From positions 62,001-126,000 of the forward strand of contig NZ_FOBS01000003.1 in NCBI RefSeq assembly GCF_900109885.1: 64,000 nucleotides of DNA, in the 5' to 3' direction. Under the pieces are notes generated by a model. It saw nothing but the letters and a program-made list of their open reading frames with translations, had not been told where the DNA came from and made no database searches. The first letter of the stretch is position 1, and each line of letters starts with the position of its first letter. Below are positions 18,015 through 27,090 of the stretch, one piece after another. The translations under genes and the position numbers were made by a program. This DNA comes from Syntrophus gentianae (lineage in GTDB: Bacteria; Desulfobacterota; Syntrophia; Syntrophales; Syntrophaceae).

Positions 18015-20459
18015 TTAGCTCAGGCTTTTCTGCTTCGAATTCTTCAGGAGCTGTTCGACAACCCGAACCGCCTCCACGCCGTCCCGGGCGTAAGATGCGC
18101 CGATCGCATCGGCGTAGGACCGGGTGACCACGGCGCCCCCGATGAGGAAGGGGCAGGCCAGTCCTTCTTTTCTGGCTTCCTCGATGGCCGTTTTCATGGA
18201 GACCATGGTGGTGGTCATCAAGGCGGACAGACCCACGACATCGGGGCTTTTGGTCCGGATAATCTCCAGGATCGTTTCCGTCGGGACGTCCTTGCCCAGA
18301 TCGAGAACCTCGTAGCCATGATTCTTCAGCATCAGGACGACGATGTTTTTCCCGATGTCATGGATATCCCCCTGGACCGTGGCCATGACGATCGTCCCTT
18401 TGGCCTTTTCCGGAATTCCACTGCTTTGTAATCTGGGTTCCAGAACCGTCAGGGCCTTCTTCATCGTCTCGGCGCTGGCGATGAGCTGGGGGAGAAAGTA
18501 GATTTTCCGGTCGAAGAGTTCTCCCACCTGGACAATGGCCGGGATGAGCAGGTCATCGACGATCTTCCGTGGCTCCTGGCCGGCCGTCAGGGCCTTTTCC
18601 ACCAGATCCGCGATATCCTCCCGGTTGCCTTCCAGCACGGCGGCACGGAGTTTTTCCTCCGGGCTCTGGGGCGTTGAGGCTGGCGTTGCCGGAGCGGCTG
18701 CCGGTCCCTGACTTCCTGCCCTTCCGGCAAAATGGGCGATATAGGCTGCCGCTTGAGCGTCTTTGGCCGTCAGCACATCTGCCGCCCGCTTGATCGCCAT
18801 GAGTTCTTCCATGGACGGGTTGGCGATGGCCATCGTCAGTCCGGAGAGTTGAGCCATGGCCAGAAAGGAGGCGTTGAGCCAGTTCCGTTCCGGAAGGCCG
18901 AAAGAGACATTGGAGATGCCCAGGATGGCCCCGGCCTGGAAGCGGTTGGTGATCCAGGAAATCGTTTTCAGGGTTTCCGCCGGTGCCTGGGCGTTGGTGG
19001 CGGCCGTCATGACCAGGCCGTCAACGACGATATCCTCTTTCGAAAAGCCGAACCGCCGGGCTTTCCCGTAGACTTCCCGGACAATGGCGATCCGCCGGTC
19101 GGCGGTTTCGGGTACTTCGCCGTCGGCCAAAGGCAGCAGAATGAACATGGCGCCGTAGCGGGCAGCCAGGGGAAGGAGACGCTCGCATTTTTCCTTTTCG
19201 CCGGAGATCGAATTGATCAGGGCCCGTCCCGGGTAAAGGCGCAGCGCCGTCTCTATGGTTTCCACTTTTGCCGAATCGATGACCAGGGGGAGCTCTGTGG
19301 CCGTTGCCAGTAAGGCAAGGACGTCCCGGATCGCTTTTTCTTCATCGATTCCGGGAACGCCGACGTTGACATCCAGAAGATCGGCCTGCTGCTGCTCCTG
19401 CTCCCGGGTCATCTGCCGGACCAGGGACATCTTGCCGGCGAGGAGTTCCTGCTGCAGGGCCTTTTTCCCCGTGGGATTGAGACGTTCGCCGACGACGACC
19501 AGGGGCTGGTTCCGGGTCAGCAGACGGTAACTCCGGGCTGAACTGACGGCACTCAGGGCGGTGCGGACCGGCGGGCGGGGAGGGGCGTTGCGCAGCGTCT
19601 CGGCCAGAAACCGGATGTGATCGGGTGTCGTTCCGCAACAGCCGCCGAGCAGATTGACGCCCGCCGCGGCGAAGGCGGGGCCGTGGGCGGCGAAGGTTGC
19701 CGCATCCATATCGAAGAAGGTCTCTTCCCCTTCGAGCCGGGGCAGACCCGCATTGGGCTTGGCCGCCAGGGGAACGGTGGCGTAGGGTTTCATGGCTTCG
19801 ATGAAGGCGAGCATGGCTTCCGGGCCGGTGGAACAGTTGCAGCCGACTGCATCGGCGCCGAGACTCTGGAGGGTGATCAGGGCCGAAATTGGATCGGTTC
19901 CGTTCAGGGTGCGGCCGCCGTTCTCATAGGTCAGGGTGACGATCGTAAAGGCGGGACAGGTTTCCTTGACGGCGAGAAGCGCGGCGCGGGCCTCCTGAAT
20001 GTCCATCATCGTTTCGATGACGAATAGATCGACGCCGCCTTCCGCCAATCCCCGGATCTGTTCCGAAAAAGCGGCGACGGCCTCTTCAAAGGGAAGATCG
20101 CCGAAGGGTTCCACGAAATGGCCGGTCGAACTGATATCGCCGGCAACGCGTATTTTTTGACCGACCGCGCGGCGGGCCAGCCGGGCAAGTTCCCGGTTGA
20201 CTTCCAGGACCTGATCGGCGCTGCCATATTGAGCGAGCTTGTAGCGGTTTGCCCCGAAGGTGCCCGAATAGACGATGTCCGCGCCGGCCTGTCCATAAGC
20301 CTTATGAACATCGGCAATGATATCGGGATTTTCCAGACACCACAGTTCCGGGCAGACCCCGCCGGGCATGCCCCGTTTCTGCAGCTCTGTTCCCATGGCG
20401 CCGTCCAGGATGAGGATTTTCTTTTTTAAAAGACGGCGGATCGCTTCCTTGGACTTCAT
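18015..20459 (-). CDS. metH: Corrinoid methionine synthase lacking the reactivation domain
   Basis: 814 residues carrying, in order, a homocysteine-binding zinc domain (C207 and the CC pair C274-C275, in GCNCS and GGCCGT), a pterin-binding domain (about 315-590), a helical B12 cap (about 610-680) and a B12 domain with DxHxxG (H700 in DIHDIGKN). E. coli MetH is about 1227 residues because it also has a C-terminal AdoMet-binding reactivation domain; that domain is absent here. A matching stand-alone domain is encoded at 23366-24025. ATG 20459 has AAAGGA 5 nt upstream; an in-frame TTG at 20474 is rejected. Role: methyl transfer from methyltetrahydrofolate to homocysteine. Confidence 0.9.
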   Translation of the reverse strand: MKSKEAIRRLLKKKILILDGAMGTELQKRGMPGGVCPELWCLENPDIIADVHKAYGQAGADIVYSGTFGANRYKLAQYGSADQVLEVNRELARLARRAVGQKIRVAGDISSTGHFVEPFGDLPFEEAVAAFSEQIRGLAEGGVDLFVIETMMDIQEARAALLAVKETCPAFTIVTLTYENGGRTLNGTDPISALITLQSLGADAVGCNCSTGPEAMLAFIEAMKPYATVPLAAKPNAGLPRLEGEETFFDMDAATFAAHGPAFAAAGVNLLGGCCGTTPDHIRFLAETLRNAPPRPPVRTALSAVSSARSYRLLTRNQPLVVVGERLNPTGKKALQQELLAGKMSLVRQMTREQEQQQADLLDVNVGVPGIDEEKAIRDVLALLATATELPLVIDSAKVETIETALRLYPGRALINSISGEKEKCERLLPLAARYGAMFILLPLADGEVPETADRRIAIVREVYGKARRFGFSKEDIVVDGLVMTAATNAQAPAETLKTISWITNRFQAGAILGISNVSFGLPERNWLNASFLAMAQLSGLTMAIANPSMEELMAIKRAADVLTAKDAQAAAYIAHFAGRAGSQGPAAAPATPASTPQSPEEKLRAAVLEGNREDIADLVEKALTAGQEPRKIVDDLLIPAIVQVGELFDRKIYFLPQLIASAETMKKALTVLEPRLQSSGIPEKAKGTIVMATVQGDIHDIGKNIVVLMLKNHGYEVLDLGKDVPTETILEIIRTKSPDVVGLSALMTTTMVSMKTAIEEARKEGLACPFLIGGAVVTRSYADAIGASYARDGVEAVRVVEQLLKNSKQKSLS

Positions 20460-20517
20460 GAAGTTCCTTTCCAATGTCGGGATCGATTCCCTGATTATGT
20501 CATCTTTCGAGGGGTTA

Positions 20518-20547
20518 TATTTAGCCTGCGGAGGGAGACCCTGTCAA
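20518..20547 (-). promoter_or_regulatory. Probable promoter of the metH-like gene
   Basis: On the minus strand a perfect TTGACA (20547-20542) is followed after 18 bp by TAAATA (20523-20518), about 60 bp ahead of the metH start. Spacing and sequence fit a housekeeping sigma-70 site. I found no cobalamin or SAM riboswitch in the leader. Confidence 0.5.
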
Positions 20548-20687
20548 TAGCGATTATGGCTTAATCTGGTTGATGCGCTTTTTTTATCATAAAAAAGATA
20601 AAATGGACGTAATCGCTGTTGGCCGCGGTAACGAATACCAATCTTTCACGGCGATATGACATGGAATGGATGATTACTGATGGAAGA

Positions 20688-20718
20688 ACAAAAAGGCAGA
20701 GTCGTTTGACCCTGCCTT
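20688..20718 (-). terminator. Rho-independent terminator after the VPLPA-CTERM gene
   Basis: Read on the minus strand: AAGGCAGGGTC, loop AAAC, GACTCTGCCTT, then a run of T. It lies 26 bp past the stop of the gene at 20744-21463. Almost the same stem follows the other PEP-CTERM gene (39914-39944). Confidence 0.8.
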
Positions 20719-20743
20719 CATCCTTTTGATAATCGAATAAAGT

Positions 20744-21463
20744 TTATCTGATGAACTTTTTCTTGAGAGCTGCAAGACAAAGCAATCCAGGCCCCAAAAG
20801 AAGCATCGTGGCCGGTAGGGGGACGGGTGCCGGTCCATACCCATCCAACTCACATATTCTTGGTCCTTGTGAATCTCCGTAGTTTCTTGATCCGTTTCCA
20901 TACTGAACAAATTCCGCTCTAAAAAATTGAGCAACAGTTGGAGTTATATTTGCGGAAAGCTCCAACATATTCTGGGCCGGGTAATTTACGCCACCGCCAT
21001 AATCCAAATCACTATCGGGATCTGTTGTATAAGAAAAGATTTGAGTCCAAGTGCCTATCCCATCACCCGAAAAGAGCCTGAATGTGCTGAATCCACGGAA
21101 ATTAATATTTCTGTTTTCGTATCCATCCCAACCGGAATCGTGAGCCGCTACGAGGTTAAAACTCTGTAAGGTAATAAGTGCCGAAGTTTTCCATTCAACC
21201 CAGTGAACATAACCTGCGGATTGCTGATCTTTGAAGATCGTATTATTCGTGAGATCCGCCGGGCCGGAACCGTATGTACCCCCAAACATATTTCTTGAAT
21301 CTGAGGACCAACCTCCTGTCAAGGCTCCACTGCTACCGGTAACTATTGTCCCCTGGCTCACATCCAATAAATCAGTATAATTCATCAAAAGAGCATTCGC
21401 CGTTAATGAAGAGAAAACCAGAATGGATACCGAAAATATGATTGTAAGAAATAGCTTTTTCAT
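20744..21463 (-). CDS. VPLPA-CTERM sorting-domain exported protein
   Basis: A 239-residue secreted protein. It has a signal peptide (about residues 1-24), a beta-rich body with many Gly, Ser, Asn and aromatic residues, and a C-terminal sorting signal PVPLPATMLLLGPGLLCLAA followed by the basic tail LKKKFIR. The VPLPA motif, a membrane segment and a basic end are the mark of exosortase substrates found in EPS-producing Gram-negative bacteria. The body resembles discoidin/lectin-like extracellular domains only loosely, so I give no function. No exosortase gene is in this window. A typical rho-independent terminator follows the gene. Confidence 0.85.
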   Translation of the reverse strand: MKKLFLTIIFSVSILVFSSLTANALLMNYTDLLDVSQGTIVTGSSGALTGGWSSDSRNMFGGTYGSGPADLTNNTIFKDQQSAGYVHWVEWKTSALITLQSFNLVAAHDSGWDGYENRNINFRGFSTFRLFSGDGIGTWTQIFSYTTDPDSDLDYGGGVNYPAQNMLELSANITPTVAQFFRAEFVQYGNGSRNYGDSQGPRICELDGYGPAPVPLPATMLLLGPGLLCLAALKKKFIR

Positions 21464-21692
21464 TTGATTGCCTCCCTTAAATGAACATATTTTAGGTTAA
21501 ATCGTTTTCAGCATACCTTTTGTCGATCAGATATTCTTCGATGCTAATGTACAATATAATCAACTGTCACACAATCGGGTCTATTCATTATTTATTATCA
21601 TCCAAACCCTGATAGCAATGTAAATAATAATCTATTAGCCGGGTAAGCTTAAGGATTAGTATAGAGACTAAAAAATCAATAGAGGAAGTTAT
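21464..21692. other. AT-rich intergenic region
   Basis: Together with the following low-confidence open frame and spacer this makes about 440 bp (21464-21902) without a convincing intact gene. It is strongly AT-rich and includes the promoter region of the VPLPA-CTERM gene. No repeat or structured RNA stood out. Confidence 0.4.
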
Positions 21693-21848
21693 TTGCGAAA
21701 TTTGTCTGAAAAGCTTTTCGAAATTTTGTTGATGAAGAATTTCGCACGTTTCATCTACGAGTCAACGAAATTAAATCCACCATCGCTGATTGATTACCAA
21801 TGGAAACAACAAAAAGGAAAAGATGCTAATTCACGGATTTTGTCGTAA
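21693..21848 (+). CDS. Possible 51-residue open frame of unknown nature
   Basis: A TTG at 21693 preceded by AGAGGAAG opens a 51-codon frame whose product is rich in Lys, Leu and aromatic residues (for example MKNFARFIYESTKLNPP). I do not recognise it. It lies just upstream of a gene remnant and may itself be the tail of a decayed gene. A weak call: length and start codon are both marginal. Confidence 0.2.
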   Translation: MRNLSEKLFEILLMKNFARFIYESTKLNPPSLIDYQWKQQKGKDANSRILS

Positions 21849-21871
21849 AATAGAGTGGGTTTTAAAACATT

Positions 21872-21895
21872 GTAAAAAGGAGCGTAAAAAGGAGC
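21872..21895 (+). repeat. Two tandem copies of a 12-bp unit containing a ribosome binding site
   Basis: The 12-mer GTAAAAAGGAGC occurs twice head to tail, followed by a partial third copy (GTAAG) and the ATG at 21903. Each copy contains AAGGAG. This looks like slippage duplication of a Shine-Dalgarno site. Confidence 0.7.
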
Positions 21896-21902
21896 GTAAG
21901 GT

Positions 21903-22106
21903 ATGAGCTTCAACATTACGGACAAAGTTTGGTGGGTTGGAATGGTAGACTGGGAACTTTGGAAATTTCACGGTGAAGAATATACGATGCAACGGGGTGC
22001 GTCTCATAGTGCCCACCTTGTTCGCGATGAGGGAGTGTTTTTGGGACCGTACAAGGAAGAATTTGTGGCAAACCTGAGATTCGAGCAACAGGGGTGGACC
22101 AAGTGA
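21903..22106 (+). pseudogene. Remnant of an FprA-type flavodiiron protein (N-terminus only)
   Basis: The first 35 residues (MSFNITDKVWWVGMVDWELW ...) are the very characteristic N-terminus of FprA/NorV A-type flavodiiron proteins. The usual partner sequence LIRDxKxVLIDT is shortened to LVRDEGVFLGPYKEEFVANL, showing an internal deletion. The frame ends after 67 codons, against about 400 in the family, running into the start of the antiporter gene. The metal ligands and flavodoxin domain are missing, so no oxygen or NO reductase activity is possible. The ATG keeps a good ribosome site, so a short peptide could still be made. Confidence 0.65.
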
Positions 22107-23200
22107 GCGGCCTGTCTCTCTTACTCAACGGGATGCTGCTTTTTGTGCCGGTTGCGGTGGTGCTGGAGCACGCGAATCCATCGGGACACGTGTGGATCTT
22201 CATCGCTTCCGGTCTTGCCATCATTCCTCTTGCAGGCTGGATGGGGCGGTCTACCGAAGAGATTGCGAGCTACGCAGGGGAAGGGATCGGCGGCCTTCTC
22301 AACGCTACATTCGGCAATGCCGCGGAACTCATTATCGCAGTGGTCGCGCTGAATGGTGGGCTTTACGATGTCGTCAAGGCGTCGCTCGCAGGCTCCATCA
22401 TCGGCAACGTGCTCTTAGTGCTCGGTGTGGCGATGCTGGCGGGCGGCGTGAGGTTCAATGTGCAAAACTACAACGCGCTGGCGGCGCGATCGCAGGCGGC
22501 GATGTTGACGCTGGCGGCCATTGCGCTGATGGGAATGGCAGTGTTCCGGTCGCAGGTTGGGACTGGAAATGCTAAGCTTGATACCGATCTCAGCGTAGCC
22601 ATCGCTTGTGTACTGTTGGCCGTCTACGCGCTTAACCTTTGCTTCGAACTGATTACGCACAAGCAGTTGTTTGTGGGAGAGGGGGGCGAGAGGAAAACGG
22701 CTCCCCGGTGGAGCCTCCGGCGGTCGCTACTCGTCCTTGCCGGGGCAACTGTGCTGGTCGCCTGGATGAGCGAGATCCTAGTCGGCGCCATTGAGCCGAC
22801 AACGCACTCTCTTGGTCTGAACAGTATCTTCGTCGGCGTATTTGTGGTCGCCATCCTCGGAAACGCCGCTGAGCATGCCACTGCCGTGTTGGCGGCAATG
22901 AAGAATCGCATGGATCTCTCTTTATCGATTTCCATTGGATCGAGCGTTCAGATCGCACTATTCGTCGCACCGCTGCTTGTGCTGTTGAGCCACATCGTTG
23001 GTCCTGCGCCGATGGACCTGATATTCCGCCCAGGCCTCGTTTTCTCGGTGTTCTTCGCCATCCTGATCACCGCCCAAGTGGCCGGCAATGGCGAGTCCGA
23101 CTGGCTGAAAGGTGCACAGTTGATCGCCGTCTATCTTATCCTGGGGCTGCTCTTCTTCTTTGCGCCAACGCTCCCCTTAGTGCCTTCCGGTTCCGGATGA
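22094..23200 (+). CDS. cax: Ca2+/H+ antiporter, CaCA superfamily
   Basis: 368 residues with about ten or eleven membrane segments. The two opposed repeats of the CaCA fold each carry the signature acidic motif: GNAAELIIA in the first half and GNAAEHATAV in the second. These glutamates bind and move Ca2+ in exchange for H+ across the inner membrane. The open frame begins with GTG at 22094, which overlaps the upstream remnant; ATG 22133 (MLLFVPVAVV) is a possible later start that keeps all segments. Codon choice leans to GCG and other GC-rich triplets unlike the AT-rich DNA just before it, hinting at acquisition. Confidence 0.88.
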   Translation: MDQVSGLSLLLNGMLLFVPVAVVLEHANPSGHVWIFIASGLAIIPLAGWMGRSTEEIASYAGEGIGGLLNATFGNAAELIIAVVALNGGLYDVVKASLAGSIIGNVLLVLGVAMLAGGVRFNVQNYNALAARSQAAMLTLAAIALMGMAVFRSQVGTGNAKLDTDLSVAIACVLLAVYALNLCFELITHKQLFVGEGGERKTAPRWSLRRSLLVLAGATVLVAWMSEILVGAIEPTTHSLGLNSIFVGVFVVAILGNAAEHATAVLAAMKNRMDLSLSISIGSSVQIALFVAPLLVLLSHIVGPAPMDLIFRPGLVFSVFFAILITAQVAGNGESDWLKGAQLIAVYLILGLLFFFAPTLPLVPSGSG

Positions 23201-23365
23201 AGAAAAATGGGAAGCCATAACCAATTGGAATCTTCTACTAGACAATAAGTTGGTATTTTGACGAGTACAGGAAGAAATGAATTTTTTGAAAGTATGCTTT
23301 AACCGGATGAACCCGATTTATGCCGAGTTGCCTTTCTTCATGATCTGGAAATGGAATGTTTGTCG

Positions 23366-24025
23366 TCAGGAGGCGGCATCCAGAATGCCCGTAAGGGCCG
23401 TCACGGATTTTTCGGGGACCAGGAGGCAGCTTTCCGTCAGGGTGACCCCGAAACGGTCCAGTTGGAGGAGGTGGTAAATCGTGCGTTGATTCTCCAGGAG
23501 AAAATCCCCGTAACCGGCGGAGTACCGGCGGGGCAGGAACATCTTGTTTTCCCGGCGGAGAGAAGGACGCAGAAAACTCAGCATCCAATCCAGGGCGGCA
23601 TCGGTCATCTCACTGGCCGTGGCGTCCAATACGACGGCCCGGGTCACGTTCCGTCCGGCGGCGTCTTCGGCAATGACCGCCATGATTTCCGGACCCGCCG
23701 TGGCCCCCATCAACGCCACTTCCCGGCAGCGGTCAAGAAATCTGGCGAGATGACGGCTTTCGAAAATCACTTTCTCGCCCAGAACGACGCGGGACAGGGA
23801 GATTTCATTGACCGGGAGGCGCAGGACTGTCCCCTTCAGGGAGATCAGCGATTGCGCCTCCTCCATGTAGCCTTCAATTTCCGCCGTCTGCTGGGGCGAA
23901 ATCCGGGTGGCATCCCGCCGGTAGCCCAGCCGCCGGTAGATCGCTTCCCTGGGCAGATCGATCCGGATGACTTCAAAGTCGATCCGGGAGGCATTCCGGG
24001 CGTTGGAATTTCCTTTTGCGGTCAA
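23366..24025 (-). CDS. Stand-alone MetH reactivation (AdoMet-binding) domain protein
   Basis: From TTG 24025 (GAGGAG 8 nt upstream, 13 nt after the rtcA stop) the product is 219 residues. The late segment RRYSAGYGDFLLENQ followed by GVTLTESCLLVPEKS is the core of the methionine synthase activation domain, in which reductive methylation by AdoMet repairs inactive cob(II)alamin. A free-standing version is known in organisms such as Thermotoga beside a MetH lacking the domain; the metH at 18015-20459 lacks it too, so these two should work together. The open frame continues upstream to 24235, but that part overlaps rtcA and has no family likeness. Confidence 0.85.
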   Translation of the reverse strand: MTAKGNSNARNASRIDFEVIRIDLPREAIYRRLGYRRDATRISPQQTAEIEGYMEEAQSLISLKGTVLRLPVNEISLSRVVLGEKVIFESRHLARFLDRCREVALMGATAGPEIMAVIAEDAAGRNVTRAVVLDATASEMTDAALDWMLSFLRPSLRRENKMFLPRRYSAGYGDFLLENQRTIYHLLQLDRFGVTLTESCLLVPEKSVTALTGILDAAS

Positions 24026-24038
24026 AATCGGCGGCTCC

Positions 24039-25115
24039 TCAGGCGGGATTTTTGCGGTATCCGATTCCCCGGATCCGCAGGGTGGAATTGGAAAGTTCCG
24101 TTTTGGCCCCCAGAAACGTTTCCACCAGCCAGAGCCGGGATTCGATGTGATCGGTGACTTCCGGAATCGAAAAGGAACTCCAGCCCTCGGCCAGGGCTGC
24201 AAAAGGGATAATCTGGTCCGCCACATGAACATCAAGGGCTGTGCCGGACTGCAGGGCCTCCGTCAGACTCCGGGCGACCTTCCTGCCTATGTATTCCGAA
24301 CTTCGGCGCGGCGCCCCGGCGCAATCGGCGCCCAGCAGACATCCCGTGTCGGTCTTTGCCCAGATCGCCAGGGCTGCCCCCGCCTGGGCAGCGGGCTTTT
24401 CATAAACCGGACTTTCCTCCGTGTCGTAAAGAAGTTCCAACGAGACGGAATATCCCTGGGCCTGAAGGTTTTTCCGGCACTCATCGGCCATTCTGTCGGA
24501 GACCCGGCGTTCCTTCAGCAGCGACGACAGGGCGATGCCTTGAATGGACAACAGTTTTCCGGGGTCGGTAAGGTTCAGGGGGGCCAGTGGACGCTTTAAT
24601 GGCTTCACGTCAAGGACGATCCGTCCCTGTCCCTGGGGGACATAACCGGGGCGGAGGATGCGCAGCTCGATTTCCGCGCCCATCCTTTTCAAAAGGGGGA
24701 GGAGGACGTGCTGCAGGGAATAAACCGATGGCGCGAAGTCCTGAAAGAGCCCTCCCGTAATGTGGAAACAGGAAGGCCGGTCAGCGTACAGGGCGAGGGG
24801 GAGGACGCACAGGACAAGCATGGTGGTGGAACCGGCTGTGCCGATGTCCCAGGCATATCGCCCTCCTCGGATCGTTCGCCCGGGGAAGAACCGGATTGCC
24901 CTGGCCCCGATGGATGCGCCTTCCAGGCGGCCCTGGCAGAGATCGGCGATGGCCTCGATTCCCCGGAGATGCTGAGCCCGCAGGCCCGGCTTCGGCAGTC
25001 TTTTTGCCCGGATGTTGGTCAGGGAAAGGTCCTGCAGAGCAAGGGCGGAAAGGGAAACGGCATCCCGCACAATGGTTCCCGATCCGGATTTCCGGCTGCC
25101 GTCGATCTCAATCAT
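24039..25115 (-). CDS. rtcA: RNA 3'-terminal phosphate cyclase
   Basis: A 358-residue RtcA-family protein. The opening EIDGSRKSGSGTIVRD corresponds to the family's DGSxGEGGGQIxR, with the GEGGG loop altered. RAKRLPKPGLRAQHL and the C-terminal HVADQIIPFAALAEG match the family, and H323 (VTDHIES) is the likely nucleotidylated histidine. The enzyme converts RNA 3'-phosphates to 2',3'-cyclic phosphates using ATP. Here it is not beside rtcB but between leuD and the MetH activation domain, with only 13-47 bp spacers, so it is probably read as part of the leucine operon. Confidence 0.85.
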   Translation of the reverse strand: MIEIDGSRKSGSGTIVRDAVSLSALALQDLSLTNIRAKRLPKPGLRAQHLRGIEAIADLCQGRLEGASIGARAIRFFPGRTIRGGRYAWDIGTAGSTTMLVLCVLPLALYADRPSCFHITGGLFQDFAPSVYSLQHVLLPLLKRMGAEIELRILRPGYVPQGQGRIVLDVKPLKRPLAPLNLTDPGKLLSIQGIALSSLLKERRVSDRMADECRKNLQAQGYSVSLELLYDTEESPVYEKPAAQAGAALAIWAKTDTGCLLGADCAGAPRRSSEYIGRKVARSLTEALQSGTALDVHVADQIIPFAALAEGWSSFSIPEVTDHIESRLWLVETFLGAKTELSNSTLRIRGIGYRKNPA

Positions 25116-25162
25116 TTTTTCCTGCTTTTCCTGGAAGCCGCGGCTCTTGCCCGCAGAAGTCC

Positions 25163-25660
25163 TCAGCCCCTGCTTTTGCGGGCCAGGTGCTTCATGAGCC
25201 CGCCATCGGCGATCAATTCCTGCATGAACGGGGGAATCGGCTGGATGGACAGGGGGGACGCTTCTGCGCCTTCCATAAGGATGACCCCGGAATCTCCGTC
25301 GACGGTCACCGACTGTCCTTCTGCTATCCGGTCGTACAGTTCGGCCGACTCGAAGATGGGCAGTCCCATGTTGAAGGCATTCCGATAGAAAATCCGGGCA
25401 AAGCTCTTGGCAATCACGCAGGATACGCCGGCCGCCTTGATGGCGATGGGGGCATGTTCCCTGGAGGACCCACAGCCGAAGTTCTCGCCGGCAACGATGA
25501 TGTCCCCTCGTCCCACCTTCCGGGGGAAGTCGGGATCGGCATCTTCCATGCAGTGAGCGGCGAGGGCCTGCGGATCGAAGGTGTTCAGATAACGGGCCGG
25601 GATGATGGCGTCCGTATCGATGTTATCGCCGAATTTCCATACTTTTCCTTGAAATTTCAT
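25163..25660 (-). CDS. leuD: 3-isopropylmalate dehydratase small subunit
   Basis: 165 residues, the short archaeal/deltaproteobacterial-type LeuD. The swivel-domain signature GCGSSREH is at 62-69, with the N-terminal [14 protein letters not shown]. It pairs with LeuC to isomerise 2- to 3-isopropylmalate. AAGGA lies 8 nt before the ATG. It is followed 47 bp later by rtcA. Confidence 0.95.
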   Translation of the reverse strand: MKFQGKVWKFGDNIDTDAIIPARYLNTFDPQALAAHCMEDADPDFPRKVGRGDIIVAGENFGCGSSREHAPIAIKAAGVSCVIAKSFARIFYRNAFNMGLPIFESAELYDRIAEGQSVTVDGDSGVILMEGAEASPLSIQPIPPFMQELIADGGLMKHLARKSRG

Positions 25661-25747
25661 TCGTCTTGTCCTTACCGGGTCTGTATCGCCCTGGGAACCG
25701 CCGCTGCTATTGGAGCTTGGACGAAGGTTTCTCAGGGCGAGGTGATT

Positions 25748-27010
25748 TTATGTCAATTCGTCGGGACCGGCAATCCTTCCCAGAACCGCGGATGCGGCGG
25801 CCACGACCGGGTTGCTCAGATAGACCTCGCTGCGGGGGTGTCCCATTCGGCCGACGAAATTCCGATTGGTTGTTGCCAGGGACCGTTCTCCGGCGGCAAG
25901 GATTCCCATGTGGCCGCCCAGGCAGGGGCCGCAGGTTGGGGTGCTGATGGCCGCATGGGCGTCGAGGAAGATGTCGAAGAGACCTTCCTTCATGGCGGTC
26001 CGGTAGATCTCCTGGGTTGCCGGGATGACGATCAATCGGACCCTGGGATCGGCCTGGCGTCCCTTAAGAACGGCGGCTGCCGCCCGCAGATCTTCAATCC
26101 GGCCGTTGGTGCAGGAGCCGATGACGACCTGATCGAGGGGGACATTGCCCACCTCGCTGATTCCCCGCGTGTTGGAGGGCAGATGGGGGAAGGCCACCTG
26201 GGGCTCGATCCCGCCGACATCGATCTCCATTTCCTGGGCATAGACCGCATCGGGATCGGAGGTGTAATAGGTATAGGGGCGTTTGGCCCGGGGTTTTACA
26301 TAGGCCTCTGTGACCTCGTCGGGGGCGAAGATGCCGTTTTTGCCCCCCGCCTCGATGGCCATGTTGGCGATGGAAAACCGGTCCGCCATGGTCAGGATGG
26401 CAATCGTCTCCCCCGTAAACTCCATGGCCTTGTAAAGGGCGCCGTCGACGCCGATCTTTCCGATGATGTAGAGGATCAGATCCTTTCCCGAGACCCAGGG
26501 ATTGAGCTTTCCGGACAGAACGAACTTGATCGTTTCCGGAACCTTGAACCAGACCTCTCCCGTCAGCATGGCGGCGGCCAGATCCGTGCTGCCCACGCCG
26601 GTTGCAAAGGCGCCCAGGGCCCCGTAGGTGCAGGTGTGGCTGTCTGCACCGATCACCAGGTCTCCCGGCAGGACGATGCCTTTTTCAGGCAGGAGGGCGT
26701 GTTCAACGCCGACTTCCCCGACTTCGTAATAATGGGTGATCTCCTGTTCCCGGGCGAAGTCGCGCATGATCTTGCACTGAGCGGCGGAGCTGATGTCCTT
26801 GTTGGGGGTGAAGTGGTCCGGAATGAGGACCACCTTGTCCCGATCAAAGACCTGCTTCCCCCCGGCCTTGCGGAATTCGTCAATGGCCAGCGGGGCCGTT
26901 ACATCGTTTCCCAGGGCGATATCCACCTTTGCGTTGATCAGCATCCCGGGATGGACCTCGTTGAGGTCGGTATGCCGGCAAAGGATCTTTTCCGTAATGG
27001 TCATTCCCAT
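25748..27010 (-). CDS. leuC: 3-isopropylmalate dehydratase large subunit
   Basis: 420 residues with the three [4Fe-4S] ligands C300 (GSCTNG), C360 and C363 (TPTCGPC) and the aconitase-type [15 protein letters not shown] motif. The length (about 420) fits the HacA/LeuC2 subgroup rather than the 466-residue enterobacterial form, which agrees with the short LeuD. GGGAG precedes the ATG by 8 nt. Role: second step of leucine synthesis. Confidence 0.95.
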   Translation of the reverse strand: MGMTITEKILCRHTDLNEVHPGMLINAKVDIALGNDVTAPLAIDEFRKAGGKQVFDRDKVVLIPDHFTPNKDISSAAQCKIMRDFAREQEITHYYEVGEVGVEHALLPEKGIVLPGDLVIGADSHTCTYGALGAFATGVGSTDLAAAMLTGEVWFKVPETIKFVLSGKLNPWVSGKDLILYIIGKIGVDGALYKAMEFTGETIAILTMADRFSIANMAIEAGGKNGIFAPDEVTEAYVKPRAKRPYTYYTSDPDAVYAQEMEIDVGGIEPQVAFPHLPSNTRGISEVGNVPLDQVVIGSCTNGRIEDLRAAAAVLKGRQADPRVRLIVIPATQEIYRTAMKEGLFDIFLDAHAAISTPTCGPCLGGHMGILAAGERSLATTNRNFVGRMGHPRSEVYLSNPVVAAASAVLGRIAGPDELT

Positions 27011-27090
27011 GATTGTCTCTCCCGTTGAAGGATTTTAAGCAATTTCTGATATCGTAAAATGCGTTTTTATTCAAGCCGAACAAATTTCGT

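Noticed and set aside
20460-20690. Possible SAM or cobalamin riboswitch before metH.
   Set aside because: No conserved B12-box or SAM core was visible; only a promoter could be supported.
24026-24235. N-terminal extension of the MetH activation protein.
   Set aside because: It overlaps rtcA in another frame and has no similarity to the family; TTG 24025 has a well-spaced GAGGAG.
24896-27028. A 710-codon open frame on the + strand across leuC and leuD.
   Set aside because: It is the antisense shadow of leuD and leuC, whose cysteine ligands and signatures are plain. No family likeness or ribosome site; long antisense frames are common in GC-rich genes.
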